Shown piece after piece: positions 28,901 through 37,900 of a DNA stretch of 64,000 bases; position 1 is the first letter of the stretch, and every line of letters begins with the position of its first letter. This DNA comes from Acetobacterium wieringae. Its GTDB lineage: Bacteria; Bacillota; Clostridia; Eubacteriales; Eubacteriaceae. Location: positions 1-64,000 of the forward strand of contig NZ_JAIPPU010000016.1 of assembly GCF_026646375.1 (NCBI RefSeq), given 5' to 3'. Made by a program: the position numbers and the translations under genes. The notes beneath the pieces were generated by a model. It worked only from the letters and a program-made list of their open reading frames with translations, did no database searches and was not told where the DNA came from.

Positions 28901-29112
28901 GCAGCAGCCCCCAGATTAACCGTAATAATTCCTAAAGAAAACACCGCTAAGGCAATTAGTGCAACTGTAAAAAACAGTAATTTGGTTGAGATTCGGAATT
29001 TGCGAAGTGCCATATCTTGAGCATGATCAACTGTATTTACAGCAGTTTGTTGAGTTGAATCGGGCTTGGGCGTCGTTTCCTGATCCAGCTGTGGTTCTTG
29101 ATTTTCATTCAT
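25996..29112 (-). CDS. poly-HAMP methyl-accepting chemotaxis protein (double Cache sensor)
   Basis: Largest of the three chemoreceptors, 1038 residues. A cytoplasmic N-terminal tail of about 45 polar residues precedes the first helix (LLFFTVALIALAVFSLGIITV). The extracytoplasmic sensor to about 310 is a dCache_1 type, with YQDIAIMNLNGHAKYIKDG and VFDVAPIKNNDQVVGLLIGRR. The second helix (IMLISIFILLIGGVAAYIM) leads into a HAMP domain and several HAMP-like repeats, then the signalling domain with the standard hairpin tip. It ends ITLDDSESDKY. Start follows AAAGGGG. dCache domains usually bind amino acids or other small molecules; the ligand here is unknown. Confidence 0.93.
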   Translation of the reverse strand: MNENQEPQLDQETTPKPDSTQQTAVNTVDHAQDMALRKFRISTKLLFFTVALIALAVFSLGIITVNLGAAALTEQANADAQKYTTEGASHVGAIINGNLSTLSEVASRARVTNMDWQSQADAIASDIERLGYQDIAIMNLNGHAKYIKDGGEFDSWGEFWYEDGFNGELSISDVAISKVTQKPVVFDVAPIKNNDQVVGLLIGRRDPTFLKDTTNAMGDGDRQFGFVVNQNGAIMAHPDDQIILDQVNVFEDIENDGIWKSLGLSLKELGTQNTGMFTYTLEGATKIGTTAPIPGTNWTLIIAQYEDDVLGPINNLRNLIMLISIFILLIGGVAAYIMAQKLSKPIVKLKEIADQVAVGKVDVNIEIATHDEIGDLMRSFETMIQNNKALSKAAQQMSQGDFDVAIIPRSDDDVISYSMVAVLTEMNRIHDAIVKFGNAALAGQLNYRGNTNEYSGAYKDMIISLNNVINTFVKPLKVANKAIERIGNGVIPPKITTEYKGDFNDLKNNINACIDGLGALTETGAVLHRLFINDFSAKMEGTYLGVFGDLATSVNEIHWKLNYIHAIVNNVSNGNMSDYDELVTIGKRCEEDEFIPSLIQMIDNIHSLVSEADEMTRLAVEGDLDHRGNPAKFKGEYAKVITGFNQTLDAVIEPIQAASATLDELAKGNLNAYMDGDYKGQHGKIKEDMNRTIDFLKKYVDEITIILQRIGEGDLSQEIKTYYHGDFVAIKLAINEITTHLSEVMKEIDDAAGQVEAGAIQISDGGQALSQGTTEQASAIQELTASIEEVAAETKRNAQNANEANERAIEVRTNAEVGNSQMLKMVTAMVEINESSSNISKIIKVIDDIAFQTNILALNAAVEAARAGQHGKGFAVVAEEVRTLAARSAEAAKETTGLIEGSIDKVAVGTKIADETAESLVEILNEIEKVTGLVGNIARASNDQASEIAQITKGIEQVSNVVQTNSATAEESAASSQELSGQAEVLKQMMRTFRLKNQNINPVEKTTPINKNGSSVPFIEPSRPEPWITLDDSESDKY

Positions 29113-29391
29113 AATAACCCCTTTCGAACATTGTTTTGTAGTTTATACTGTAACCATTGCTTCGAACAATGCTGCAATGATTAAAGCCAGCATGTTTGTA
29201 GATACGGTACAAATACATACTGGCATCATAAATAGATGAAGTGTTACTATTATATAACTTTTTAGGGCGAATTTCTACTATTTAATAACAATAAATTATC
29301 ATAGTGAGGTCGGCTTTGACGTGTTAATGTTACTGTGCTTCCAAATAGAAAATAAGTCACAATATAAAGTAAACTAGATTGTGAATTGATT

Positions 29392-29964
29392 TTAATTTAT
29401 ATTGATTACGATTTGATTTTGGCCCATTGCTTCGGCAGCCAACAAGGCCTGAGTCACTTTTTCGATTAGTGTGTCGCTGGAAATATCATCAGTGAGAATC
29501 GTAGTAACCACACCAATAGAAACAGTACAGTTTGTGATCAGTGGAGTGGTTGTGTGAGAAAAAGCAGTGTTTAAGATTTTTCGTCTGAATTTTTCAGCCA
29601 TTTCTGCTGCCCCGGCTGGATCCGTATCAGAGAGTATACAGGCAAGCGTATAATCATCCCATAGTGTGACCAGATCACCAGAACGTTTCAAGGTTTTTTG
29701 TAGGATTGTTGCAATTCGGCGATGACAGTCAGCACTAGGCAATTGGTCATCGCAATTGGGAGACTTCGCTAAATTATTGATTTTGATCAGAAGGATTGAT
29801 AGATAACGCACCGTAGTTTTTGCTTTATTGATGGCCTCAACGAGCATTGAATCAAATTCTTGACGATTGCCAATCGGGTTCAGGATATCCGCAACGCAGC
29901 TGCATCGACAAAAAACGTTTACAGCTGTAAAAGTGTCATCTGGGGGAACGCAAAATTTACTCAT
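29392..29964 (-). CDS. degenerate GGDEF-domain protein
   Basis: A stand-alone GGDEF relative of 190 residues. ATG 29964 follows AAAGGAA; a 13-codon extension has no signal. Fold landmarks are retained: ILNPIGNRQEFD, LKRSGDLV, CTVSIGVV and the C-terminal ALLAAEAMGQNQI. The catalytic motif is gone: where paralogues read RWGGEEF this reads LWDDYTL, and the metal-binding aspartate segment is altered (LIKINN). The inhibitory RxxD (RSGD) is kept at its usual position, so it may bind cyclic di-GMP as an effector rather than make it. That function is inferred. It has three cysteines in an N-terminal CRCSC cluster. Confidence 0.82.
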   Translation of the reverse strand: MSKFCVPPDDTFTAVNVFCRCSCVADILNPIGNRQEFDSMLVEAINKAKTTVRYLSILLIKINNLAKSPNCDDQLPSADCHRRIATILQKTLKRSGDLVTLWDDYTLACILSDTDPAGAAEMAEKFRRKILNTAFSHTTTPLITNCTVSIGVVTTILTDDISSDTLIEKVTQALLAAEAMGQNQIVININ

Positions 29965-30122
29965 CTTAAGAATTCCTTTCCGATCATAATAAATATCGAT
30001 CAATTAATATTTTATACTTGATTCAGGCGGTATGTAAAGCTTTTTAATTAAAATCAAGCGCAGATGGAGGTGTTTATAATTAATAATAAAGGGTAAAATA
30101 TGGTAGAATAAAGACTTGCAAA

Positions 30123-30151
30123 TTGACAAAGACGGTCATAACAATTATGCT
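30123..30151 (+). promoter_or_regulatory. possible sigma-A promoter upstream of the flavodoxin/ferredoxin gene
   Basis: TTGACA (30123-30128), 17-base spacer, TATGCT (30146-30151), about 107 bases before the start codon. The remaining gap from 29965 to 30258 is AT-rich and shows nothing else. Confidence 0.45.
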
Positions 30152-30258
30152 CATTTGATTTATTGAAATAACGGCTGATGGGTAATGAAAATAATATGTA
30201 CAGATTAAGCGATATTCAAGTTAAAAACAATTGACAACTGTACAGTAAGGGAGGAAAA

Positions 30259-31143
30259 ATGGCTTTTAATAACGCAAATCTGGTGTATTTTACAGGTACT
30301 GGAGGAACAGCACGCGTTGCTGATGCGTTTGAACATTCGTTTAAAAAAAGAGCCATCGCGGTTCAACGCACTGAGCTAAGCGGTTTGATAGAGCCAGTTG
30401 TGTTCGGAGATGTTTTGGTGCTATTATTTCCAGTATATGCATTTAATGCACCAAAACCCATTTTGGAGTGGTTAAAAAAAATTCCGCAAGCTAGGAATCG
30501 GCCGGCGGTAGTGATTTCTGTTTCTGGTGGAGGTGATATCTCGCCCAATACTGCGAGTCGAGAGGCGACAATTCGTCATCTGGAAAAAAAAGGTTATGAT
30601 GTAATATATGAAAAAATGATGGTTATGCCATCTAATTTTTTGATTGGCTACGACGAAAGCCTCTGTGCCATGGTTCTTCACGCAACGCCAGTGATTGTTG
30701 AAAAGGTGGTGAACGAAATTTTGGCAGGAGAACGGCATCGGACGCAGCCCTATGGAATTGATCGAATCGCTTCAAAACTGGGATATCTTGAGACGATAGG
30801 TGGAAGGATTTTTGGTCGGAGACTTAAGGTCAACGAGAAATGTATCGAATGCGGATGGTGTGAAAAATTGTGTCCTCAGGAAAATATTAAAATTAGTGAA
30901 GGGAGACACCATTTTGGTAATGAGTGCGTCATCTGTATGCGTTGTATTTATGGTTGCCCTCAAAAAGCCATTGTACCAGGAATAGGAAAATTTGTGGTGC
31001 TTTCAGAAGGCTTCGACTTGAGCAAAGTTGAAGACCGCATGAATCATTTGTCGGTGTATCCTCGGATCAGTAGCGCTACCAAGCATTCGTCGCTTCGGGG
31101 TGTGCGGGACTATCTGATTGAAAGTAATTGTTTTCAATTATAA
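30259..31143 (+). CDS. EFR1-type flavodoxin-like/ferredoxin fusion protein
   Basis: Predicted electron carrier of 294 residues combining a flavodoxin-like N-terminal domain (FMN phosphate loop YFTGTGGTARVA near 11-22, VLLFPVYAFNAP) with two C-terminal [4Fe-4S] motifs, CIECGWCEKLCP and CVICMRCIYGCP. This is the EFR1 family arrangement common in anaerobic Firmicutes. Partner enzymes are not known. Start follows GGGAGG. It may be cotranscribed with the methyltransferase gene 38 bases downstream; a terminator closes the pair. Confidence 0.9.
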   Translation: MAFNNANLVYFTGTGGTARVADAFEHSFKKRAIAVQRTELSGLIEPVVFGDVLVLLFPVYAFNAPKPILEWLKKIPQARNRPAVVISVSGGGDISPNTASREATIRHLEKKGYDVIYEKMMVMPSNFLIGYDESLCAMVLHATPVIVEKVVNEILAGERHRTQPYGIDRIASKLGYLETIGGRIFGRRLKVNEKCIECGWCEKLCPQENIKISEGRHHFGNECVICMRCIYGCPQKAIVPGIGKFVVLSEGFDLSKVEDRMNHLSVYPRISSATKHSSLRGVRDYLIESNCFQL

Positions 31144-31181
31144 AGGTTTTTTTGGTAATGAATTGAAAGTGAGAAATAAAG

Positions 31182-31775
31182 ATGGATTTTCAGGAACTCA
31201 GTGATTTTTTTATGCATCTCGATCGTTCTTATTTTATTGATAATGAGATGAAAGCATTTGCAGATCTGGATCGACCCTTATCAATAGGTTATGAGCAAAC
31301 GATTTCTCAACCATCTCTGGTGCTTGAAATGACTCGAATTCTCGCCCCTGAGAAAAACAGTTGCGTGTTGGAAATTGGAACTGGTTCAGGTTACCAAACA
31401 GCACTTCTGGCCAAGTTTTCGAAAACGGTCTATACAATTGAACGGATTCCGGAATTATTGGAAACGGCCCGAAAGAGACTAAATAATCTGGGTTTCAAAA
31501 ACATTGTTTATAAAATTGGCGATGGCAGCGAAGGATGGGCTGAATTTGCCCCCTTCAATCGAATTATCGTCACGGCTGCTGCAGAGAGAATTCCTGGGGA
31601 ACTCGTTGATCAATTGGCCAGAGGTGGAAGAATGATTATCCCAGTGGGACCGCGGGAATTGCAGGAGTTAAAGCTTATATGCAAAGATGATGATGGGCAG
31701 CTTCAGCAGCAGACCGTTGATCTGGTGCGTTTTGTAGAAATGAAAGGGAAGTATGGCTGGAGAATAAAGCAGTAG
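31182..31775 (+). CDS. pcm: protein-L-isoaspartate O-methyltransferase
   Basis: Repairs isoaspartyl residues in damaged proteins by SAM-dependent methyl transfer. The 197 residues carry the family signatures: IGYEQTISQP near 38-47 with the substrate residues, the SAM motif VLEIGTGSGYQTALLA near 63-78, and FNRIIVTAAAERIP plus GGRMIIPVG. Length is slightly short of the usual 205-230, the C-terminus being brief. It follows the flavodoxin/ferredoxin gene with 38 bases between and precedes a terminator. Confidence 0.93.
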   Translation: MDFQELSDFFMHLDRSYFIDNEMKAFADLDRPLSIGYEQTISQPSLVLEMTRILAPEKNSCVLEIGTGSGYQTALLAKFSKTVYTIERIPELLETARKRLNNLGFKNIVYKIGDGSEGWAEFAPFNRIIVTAAAERIPGELVDQLARGGRMIIPVGPRELQELKLICKDDDGQLQQQTVDLVRFVEMKGKYGWRIKQ

Positions 31776-31790
31776 TTTAATAAAATGATT

Positions 31791-31831
31791 TTAAAACCCC
31801 TGGATCTTTTTAAGGAGAATAGGGGTTTTAG
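31791..31831. terminator. terminator hairpin between convergent genes
   Basis: TAAAACCCCT pairs with AGGGGTTTTA (about 31792-31801 and 31821-31830); A-run and T-run flank it, serving both sides. Confidence 0.75.
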
Positions 31832-31833
31832 TA

Positions 31834-33969
31834 TTAGTCGTTACGGAATATAAAAATCTGGTTGCGACCGGCTTTTTTGGCCCTGGTTAAAGCCGTTTCC
31901 GATCGAGCTAAAAGGGTCGTTAAGGAACTATCGGAAGCGCTTTTATCTAAATGAACACCGGTAGCGACGCCCAGTGATAAAGTGATGAATTTAGCAATGG
32001 GTGAGGTTTGATGAGGGATTTTCATATTTACTACTGTCTTTCTGATGATTTCAGCCACATGGGCGGCTCCCTTTAAATTAGTGTCCGGTAGCAGGCAGAT
32101 GAATTCCTCACCTTCCCAGCGGGCGGCCAGATCACCGGCACGTTTTAATGTTTTTTCGATTGTCCCGGCAACTTCCTGGAGACAAGCATCCCCTTCAGCG
32201 TGTCCATAAGTTTGATTATATAATTTAAAACAATCAATATCAATTCTGATTAACGAAAGTGGGGTTTTATTTCGTCTGGCTTTGCGAATTTCGATAGCTA
32301 GCGTTTCTTGGAAACGGCGACGGTTGGAAATTTGGGTTAAAGCGTCGATATCGGCAGTGTTACTGAGAATTTCCCGATAGTGCTTGAGAGCTAGCTGGTA
32401 TTTTATTTTTTGCTCGACACTTGACAGATCGAAGGGTTTGGAAATAAAATCCACAGCACCTGTTTGGGCGCCGTAGGCTTTGTTTTCTTTGTCACTCAGG
32501 GTTGTTAAAAAAATAATCGGAATACTCATCGTACTTTCTTCCAGTTGAATCTGTTTACTGACTTCAAAACCATTCATTTCGGGCATACTGAGATCCAGGA
32601 GTATTAAGTCGGGTAACGGTTTCTGCGTGGCCATAGTTAAGGCAGCTTTTCCGCTGTTGGCAACAGTGACATCATATTTTTCTACTAAAGCCTCAGCAAG
32701 TAATTGGGTATTTTCTGTTGAATCATCAACCACCAGGAGTTTTGGTCTCTGTTGAAGAACGCCGGAACTGGATAATAGTGTCTGATCATTTACGATTTGC
32801 TCTAATGCGGTTAGTTCGTCATCTTTAAGACGGAGGTTCTTATTATACATCGGCAATATATGTTGGGACGCACTTCGTCCGTTCTTGAGTGCCTGAGAAT
32901 CATCTCTGAGCAAGAGAACATGAAATGAAAACTCATAGTTGTTTTCATTGTCCCAGGCGGCAGAAAATTTGCCGTTCATGGTTTCAACCAGCGTTTTCAC
33001 AAGTTCCAGGCCAAAACTGAGATTATTTGCTATTGTGATATTGGAGGCTTCTGTAAATAAAAAAGGATCTGCAAAGTCATTTTGTAAGGGCGAAATTCCA
33101 GACGTCTTAATAACAAAATAAATCTTAAAAACAGATTTGTCGGTATTTTCCGGGGTAACTTCAAGGGAAATCTTGCCTTGTTCCAAGCATTTTATGGCGT
33201 TAAGTATTAAATAGGAAATGATTTGTTTGAGCCGTTGAGGATCACCAACGACAGCCGCTGGAGTTTTGGAATGAATAGACAATTCAATGGTAATGTTATG
33301 CCGCTTGGCACTGGATATCAAAGGAATGATTGCATCTTCGACGGTCGTGTGAAAATCAAAAGCAATCACATCATGACCTTGCTTGTTATCAGTCGCCAGA
33401 AGCCCATCAATCAGATTTCTAAGAAGTGAAGCGGAAAGATGAATATTCTCCAGACAGGTTTTCTGATCTGACCAGGAATTGGTTTTGCTCATTAGCTGAA
33501 AAAACAGGAACTGACTTTCTAGAGGTTCCTTAAGTTCATTTGATAAAATTGACATCAATTGATTTTTTGAAAAATTGGCGCTATCCGCATCTTTTTTTGC
33601 CTGATAGAGTTCTGTCAAATCTTTACCACAACAAAAGATAAGCTCATCAACCCATTTAAACTGCCAGGTTACAAAAAGATAGGAGTCGAAATTCGAGTGT
33701 AGACGAGTGGTAAGCGTCAGCGATTCCTTTTCGCCAGTCAATTTTTTTAGGCCAAGAATCAAGTTGGGCACATCATTGGGATGAACAAGGTCAATGAGGT
33801 TTTTATCACAAAGATCTGGATTCAGGTATCCCAGCTTAGTTTCCCAAACCTGATTTGTTTGTAAAATAGTCCCTCGTTCATCAGTAATGCAAAGAAATTC
33901 TGTACTGATGGTACAAAATAAGTCAAGGAGTTGACGACTTTGTTTACTGAGCGAAAATAGATTGTTCAT
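31834..33969 (-). CDS. PAS / degenerate histidine kinase / REC / GGDEF hybrid protein
   Basis: A 711-residue cytoplasmic signalling protein. Order: PAS about 12-125, kinase dimerisation helix about 130-200, kinase ATPase-like domain about 205-350, receiver about 405-525, GGDEF about 540-705. The receiver has VVDDS, acceptor Asp in LLLDLSMPE, and ISKPFD. The kinase is odd: the expected SHELRTPL box is SNELKEPL, so the phospho-accepting His is Asn, and the G1 box (DxGxG) reads KTSGIS. The GGDEF motif is EGEEF in place of GGEEF, with an RAGD inhibitory site before it. Start follows AAAGGAG. It shares domain style with the 12463-13836 protein. Output may be regulated allosterically rather than by its own phosphotransfer. 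Confidence 0.87.
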   Translation of the reverse strand: MNNLFSLSKQSRQLLDLFCTISTEFLCITDERGTILQTNQVWETKLGYLNPDLCDKNLIDLVHPNDVPNLILGLKKLTGEKESLTLTTRLHSNFDSYLFVTWQFKWVDELIFCCGKDLTELYQAKKDADSANFSKNQLMSILSNELKEPLESQFLFFQLMSKTNSWSDQKTCLENIHLSASLLRNLIDGLLATDNKQGHDVIAFDFHTTVEDAIIPLISSAKRHNITIELSIHSKTPAAVVGDPQRLKQIISYLILNAIKCLEQGKISLEVTPENTDKSVFKIYFVIKTSGISPLQNDFADPFLFTEASNITIANNLSFGLELVKTLVETMNGKFSAAWDNENNYEFSFHVLLLRDDSQALKNGRSASQHILPMYNKNLRLKDDELTALEQIVNDQTLLSSSGVLQQRPKLLVVDDSTENTQLLAEALVEKYDVTVANSGKAALTMATQKPLPDLILLDLSMPEMNGFEVSKQIQLEESTMSIPIIFLTTLSDKENKAYGAQTGAVDFISKPFDLSSVEQKIKYQLALKHYREILSNTADIDALTQISNRRRFQETLAIEIRKARRNKTPLSLIRIDIDCFKLYNQTYGHAEGDACLQEVAGTIEKTLKRAGDLAARWEGEEFICLLPDTNLKGAAHVAEIIRKTVVNMKIPHQTSPIAKFITLSLGVATGVHLDKSASDSSLTTLLARSETALTRAKKAGRNQIFIFRND

Positions 33970-34006
33970 AGCAATACTCCTTTAGCAAGTAAGAAGATTC
34001 GATAAT

Positions 34007-34705
34007 TCAGACGCCAGGTGACCAGGTGTTTTTGATTTTGACGTTCCGTTCTTTAAATTCAGGAATTATCGTCTTTGTGTTCCCAATTTTGTCTTTGAAA
34101 CGCGTGATAATTTCAAAATCATCACGAAAATGCATGGGAATCAGTACCTTGGGATGAAATGTTTCGATAAAATATTCGCCCGCTTTGTAGAAGGAGTCCC
34201 CCAGTCGCGGATCGACGGGAACGAAGGCAAATTCCATGGGCAGATTCTTCATTTTTTCCAGTTCAGCTTTATAGTCCTTTTCTTCCTGTACCGGATCGAT
34301 ATGCGGTTTTTCGTTAGTATCCCAGTCCCACCAATTGAGATCCCCGGCGTGGAAAATCCGATGGGAATTGGTAGCAATATAAAATGAGATACCTTGATCA
34401 GTGGAACCAAAAGTTTTGATGTCCATCCCACCCAGCGACATATGCTGATAGGGGCCAATAGTATGGGTTTTATGGGTAGAGGCTTTGGGAATATCATCAC
34501 TTAATATATAAGTCGGGTGATAAACCCGTTCGGTTGAAAAAATATCAGCGGTGTAGTGGTCGCCGTGACCATGAGACACAAAAAAATAATGAGGAAGTCC
34601 CTTGCGGAGCAGACTGGTTGGGATATGGGTAAAACAATCAAAGATCAGTGTTTTATCTGCTAATTGAATTAAAAAGCCGCTATGATGCAAATGGAAAATT
34701 TTCAT
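34007..34705 (-). CDS. metallo-beta-lactamase fold hydrolase (UlaG-like)
   Basis: A 232-residue metal-dependent hydrolase of the beta-lactamase superfamily II. The N-terminal HHSGFLIQ, the metal motif SHGHGDHY near residue 45-52, FHAGDLNWWDWD and the late IPMHFRDD provide the metal ligands. Close to the family of YtkL/UlaG-type proteins that include RNA- and lactone-processing enzymes; the substrate cannot be determined. It starts after GAGAGG and lies 38 bases from the hybrid gene downstream on the same strand, so it may share its transcript. Confidence 0.87.
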   Translation of the reverse strand: MKIFHLHHSGFLIQLADKTLIFDCFTHIPTSLLRKGLPHYFFVSHGHGDHYTADIFSTERVYHPTYILSDDIPKASTHKTHTIGPYQHMSLGGMDIKTFGSTDQGISFYIATNSHRIFHAGDLNWWDWDTNEKPHIDPVQEEKDYKAELEKMKNLPMEFAFVPVDPRLGDSFYKAGEYFIETFHPKVLIPMHFRDDFEIITRFKDKIGNTKTIIPEFKERNVKIKNTWSPGV

Positions 34706-34858
34706 ATGCTACCTCTCTTGGATCTTTTTTATATCGAGTAGTTGGTTAGTACTATATTACCCAAATATAATGAAATTATACTTCAAATTATACCGGAATC
34801 GATTAAAAATTTGAAAATAAACGGATAAACTTGAAAAATTTTCGGGAAAATAAAAAAA

Positions 34859-34902
34859 TAATCCGAACGTTTTAAATTCTATTGATATTATTGTTCGGAA
34901 AT
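34859..34902. promoter_or_regulatory. PurBox pair (PurR operator) of the purine operon
   Basis: CCGAAC at 34863-34868 and GTTCGG at 34893-34898 form two inverted PurBoxes (AT-rich flank, CCGAAC, WWT) with about 18 bases between the boxes, matching the architecture recognised by Gram-positive PurR, which is relieved by PRPP. The second box sits between the promoter hexamers. Confidence 0.82.
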
Positions 34903-34910
34903 AGTAAAAT
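34883..34910 (+). promoter_or_regulatory. sigma-A promoter of the purine operon
   Basis: TTGATA (34883-34888), 16-base spacer, TAAAAT (34905-34910), just upstream of purL. The rest of the gap shows no purine riboswitch. Confidence 0.6.
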
Positions 34911-34940
34911 AAGTTTATCATTAAAAAAGGTGGAAAAATT

Positions 34941-37900
34941 GTGATAAAACGAATTTTTGTAGAAAAAAAAGACGAATTTGAAGTAGAAGCCAAGTCGTTG
35001 ACACATACCTTTCAGCGTATTCTAAAGATTCAAAAGCTTGAATCCATGCGTATAGTATATCGATATGATGTCCAAGACGTGGCAGATGAGTTGTTTGATC
35101 AGATTATTAGCACTATTTTATCCGAACCCAATGTTGATCAGGTATTTGAAGACTATCTTGAAACGAGAGTTGATGAAAAAATATTTGGAATTTCGTATCT
35201 ACCCGGGCAATACGATCAGCATGCCGATTCCGCGATTCAGTGCATTCAGATCGTATCCGGTGAACGGGCTTTAGTTAAGGTCGCAAAAATTGTTGTACTC
35301 ACAGGGGAATTAACTCAAAATGAATTTGAGAGTATTAAGCACTACATGATTAATCCAGTGGATTCTCAGGAAGCCACTTTAGAACCTTTTATTACCCTGG
35401 TTGATGAGGTTCGCGAGCCGAATGATATCAAACCGCTGGATCGTTTTATCACGCTAAATGGTGATCAATTAGAGGCGTTTCGTTTAGATCATGGATTTGC
35501 CATGACAACTGAAGACATTATATTTGTCCAGAATTATTTTAATAAAGAAGAACAGCGGAATCCGACCATTACGGAATTAAGGGTAATTGATACCTATTGG
35601 TCGGATCATTGTCGTCATACGACCTTTTTAACTCAGATCAAGCAGGTACAGTTCCTCGGGGATGATCCTATTTCACAGGCGATGAAGCGGGCCCATGATG
35701 ATTACTGTCAGGCAAGAACGGATCTATACGGAGAAAATTCTGAACGACCAATGAGTCTGATGGATCTGGCGGTTATTGGTACCAAAGCGCTCAAAAAAGC
35801 GGGACGCATTCCAGATTTGGACGAATCGGAAGAAATCAATGCCTGCAGCATCAACATGGTTGTCGATCATGATGGGGTCGACGAAGAATGGCTACTGATG
35901 TTTAAAAATGAAACCCATAACCATCCTACCGAAATCGAACCGTTTGGGGGAGCTGCGACTTGTCTGGGCGGGGCTATCCGGGATCCGCTGTCTGGTCGAA
36001 GTTATGTTTATCAGGCAATGCGGGTAACTGGTGCCTGGGATCCCCGGGCGGCCATTGAAGACACCTTGCCAGGCAAACTGCCGCAACGTAAAATTTCGAC
36101 AGAAGCGGCACATGGGTACAGTTCATATGGAAATCAGATCGGTCTGGCAACTGGTCAGGTAACGGAAGTTTATGATCCCGGTTTTCTGGCCAAGCGGATG
36201 GAAGTCGGGGCAGTGATTGCTGCGGCACCCAAAGAAAATGTTATCCGGGAACGCCCAACTCCTGGCGATGTGGTGTTGCTCGTTGGTGGTCGGACTGGTC
36301 GGGATGGTTGCGGTGGTGCGACCGGTTCATCTAAAGCACATACTGAAGAATCGATTCTTGAAAGCGGTGCTGAAGTTCAAAAAGGAAATCCCGTTGAAGA
36401 AAGAAAAATTCAACGTTTATTCAGAAGTAAAGAACTGGCGAATCTTATTAAACGCTGTAACGACTTTGGTGCTGGCGGAGTATCGGTGGCCATTGGCGAG
36501 CTGGCAGATAGTCTGGAAATCGATCTGGATAAGGTGCCCAAAAAATATGAAGGATTGGACGGCACTGAATTGGCTATTTCCGAATCCCAGGAACGTATGG
36601 CGGTAGTGGTCGATCCCAAAGATGTGGATACCTTTATTTCCATGGGGAACGCTGAAAACCTGGAGATTACTCCAGTTGCCGTTGTTACCGATTCGGGTCG
36701 TTTGATCATGAAATGGCGGGGTGCAGAAATACTGAATATTTCCCGGGCTTTTCTTGAAACCAACGGTGCACCGCAATTTATTGATGTGGCTGTTGAGTCG
36801 CCAACTACTGCAAAAACAGTCGATGATGACCCCAACCAAGATGAACAATTTGATTTTATCAATCAGCTGAAAGATACGCTAAAAGATTTGAATGTGGCCA
36901 GTCAGCGAGGAATGGTGGAAATGTTTGACTCAACCATTGGCGCTGGTACCGTGGCGATGCCCTATGGCGGCAAAAACGCCTTGTCACCAATGGACGGAAT
37001 GGTCGCAAAGATTCCAATGATTCACGGCGACACCACCACCTGCAGCATGATGACCTTTGGTTACAATCCGACCATCGCTAAAACCAGTCCTTTTTTAGGC
37101 GGGATGATGGGAGTACTTGAATCCCTGTCCAAACTGGTTGCCATTGGCGGTGATTATAAAAAGGCCCGCCTCAGTTTTCAGGAATATTTTGAACGATTGG
37201 GGAAAGAACCAGTTAAATGGGGACGACCTTTTGCAGCGCTCTTAGGGGCCCATCAGGTTCAGACTGCTATGGGAACGCCAGCTATTGGTGGCAAGGATAG
37301 TATGTCAGGTAGTTTTGGCGAACTGGCCGTCCCACCAACCCTGATTTCTTTTGCAGTGGCGACAGCTCACGTGGAATCAGTGATTACCAGCGAACTCAAG
37401 TCCAGTGAGTCATTGTTACAATTGTTTAGTTTACCATTAGATAAAAATGGAGTACCGGACTTAATTGCAGTGAAAGCTGTATTTGATGTTGTTATTAAGG
37501 CGAATCGGGAAGGCAGAATATTAAGTGCCAAAACCATTGGTTGTGGTGGTTTGGCCGAAGCAGTGGCAAAAATGGCCTTTGGTAACGGCATCGGGGTTAA
37601 CATCAATGATCGGATCGATCCTGACTTTTTGTTTAAACCACTTTATGGCGGTATCTTGATCGAAAGTTTTGAAATCCTGGAGGGATCAATTCCCATTGGC
37701 AAAACCACGGATAGTAATAAAATTGTGTATGGCAATGATGCCATCACAATTAATGAATTGATCGAAGTATGGGAAGCGCCTTTGCGGTCAGTTTATCCAG
37801 AAAAAGCGGAAACCGTTGGGACAGTAGAAACGTTAAGCTTTAATACGGTGCCGACTGTTTACTGCAAAGATAAGCATACCAAACCCCAAGTGTTTATTCC

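Noticed and set aside
34706-34940. Purine riboswitch upstream of purL
   Set aside because: No three-way junction with conserved loops was found; a PurBox pair explains regulation.
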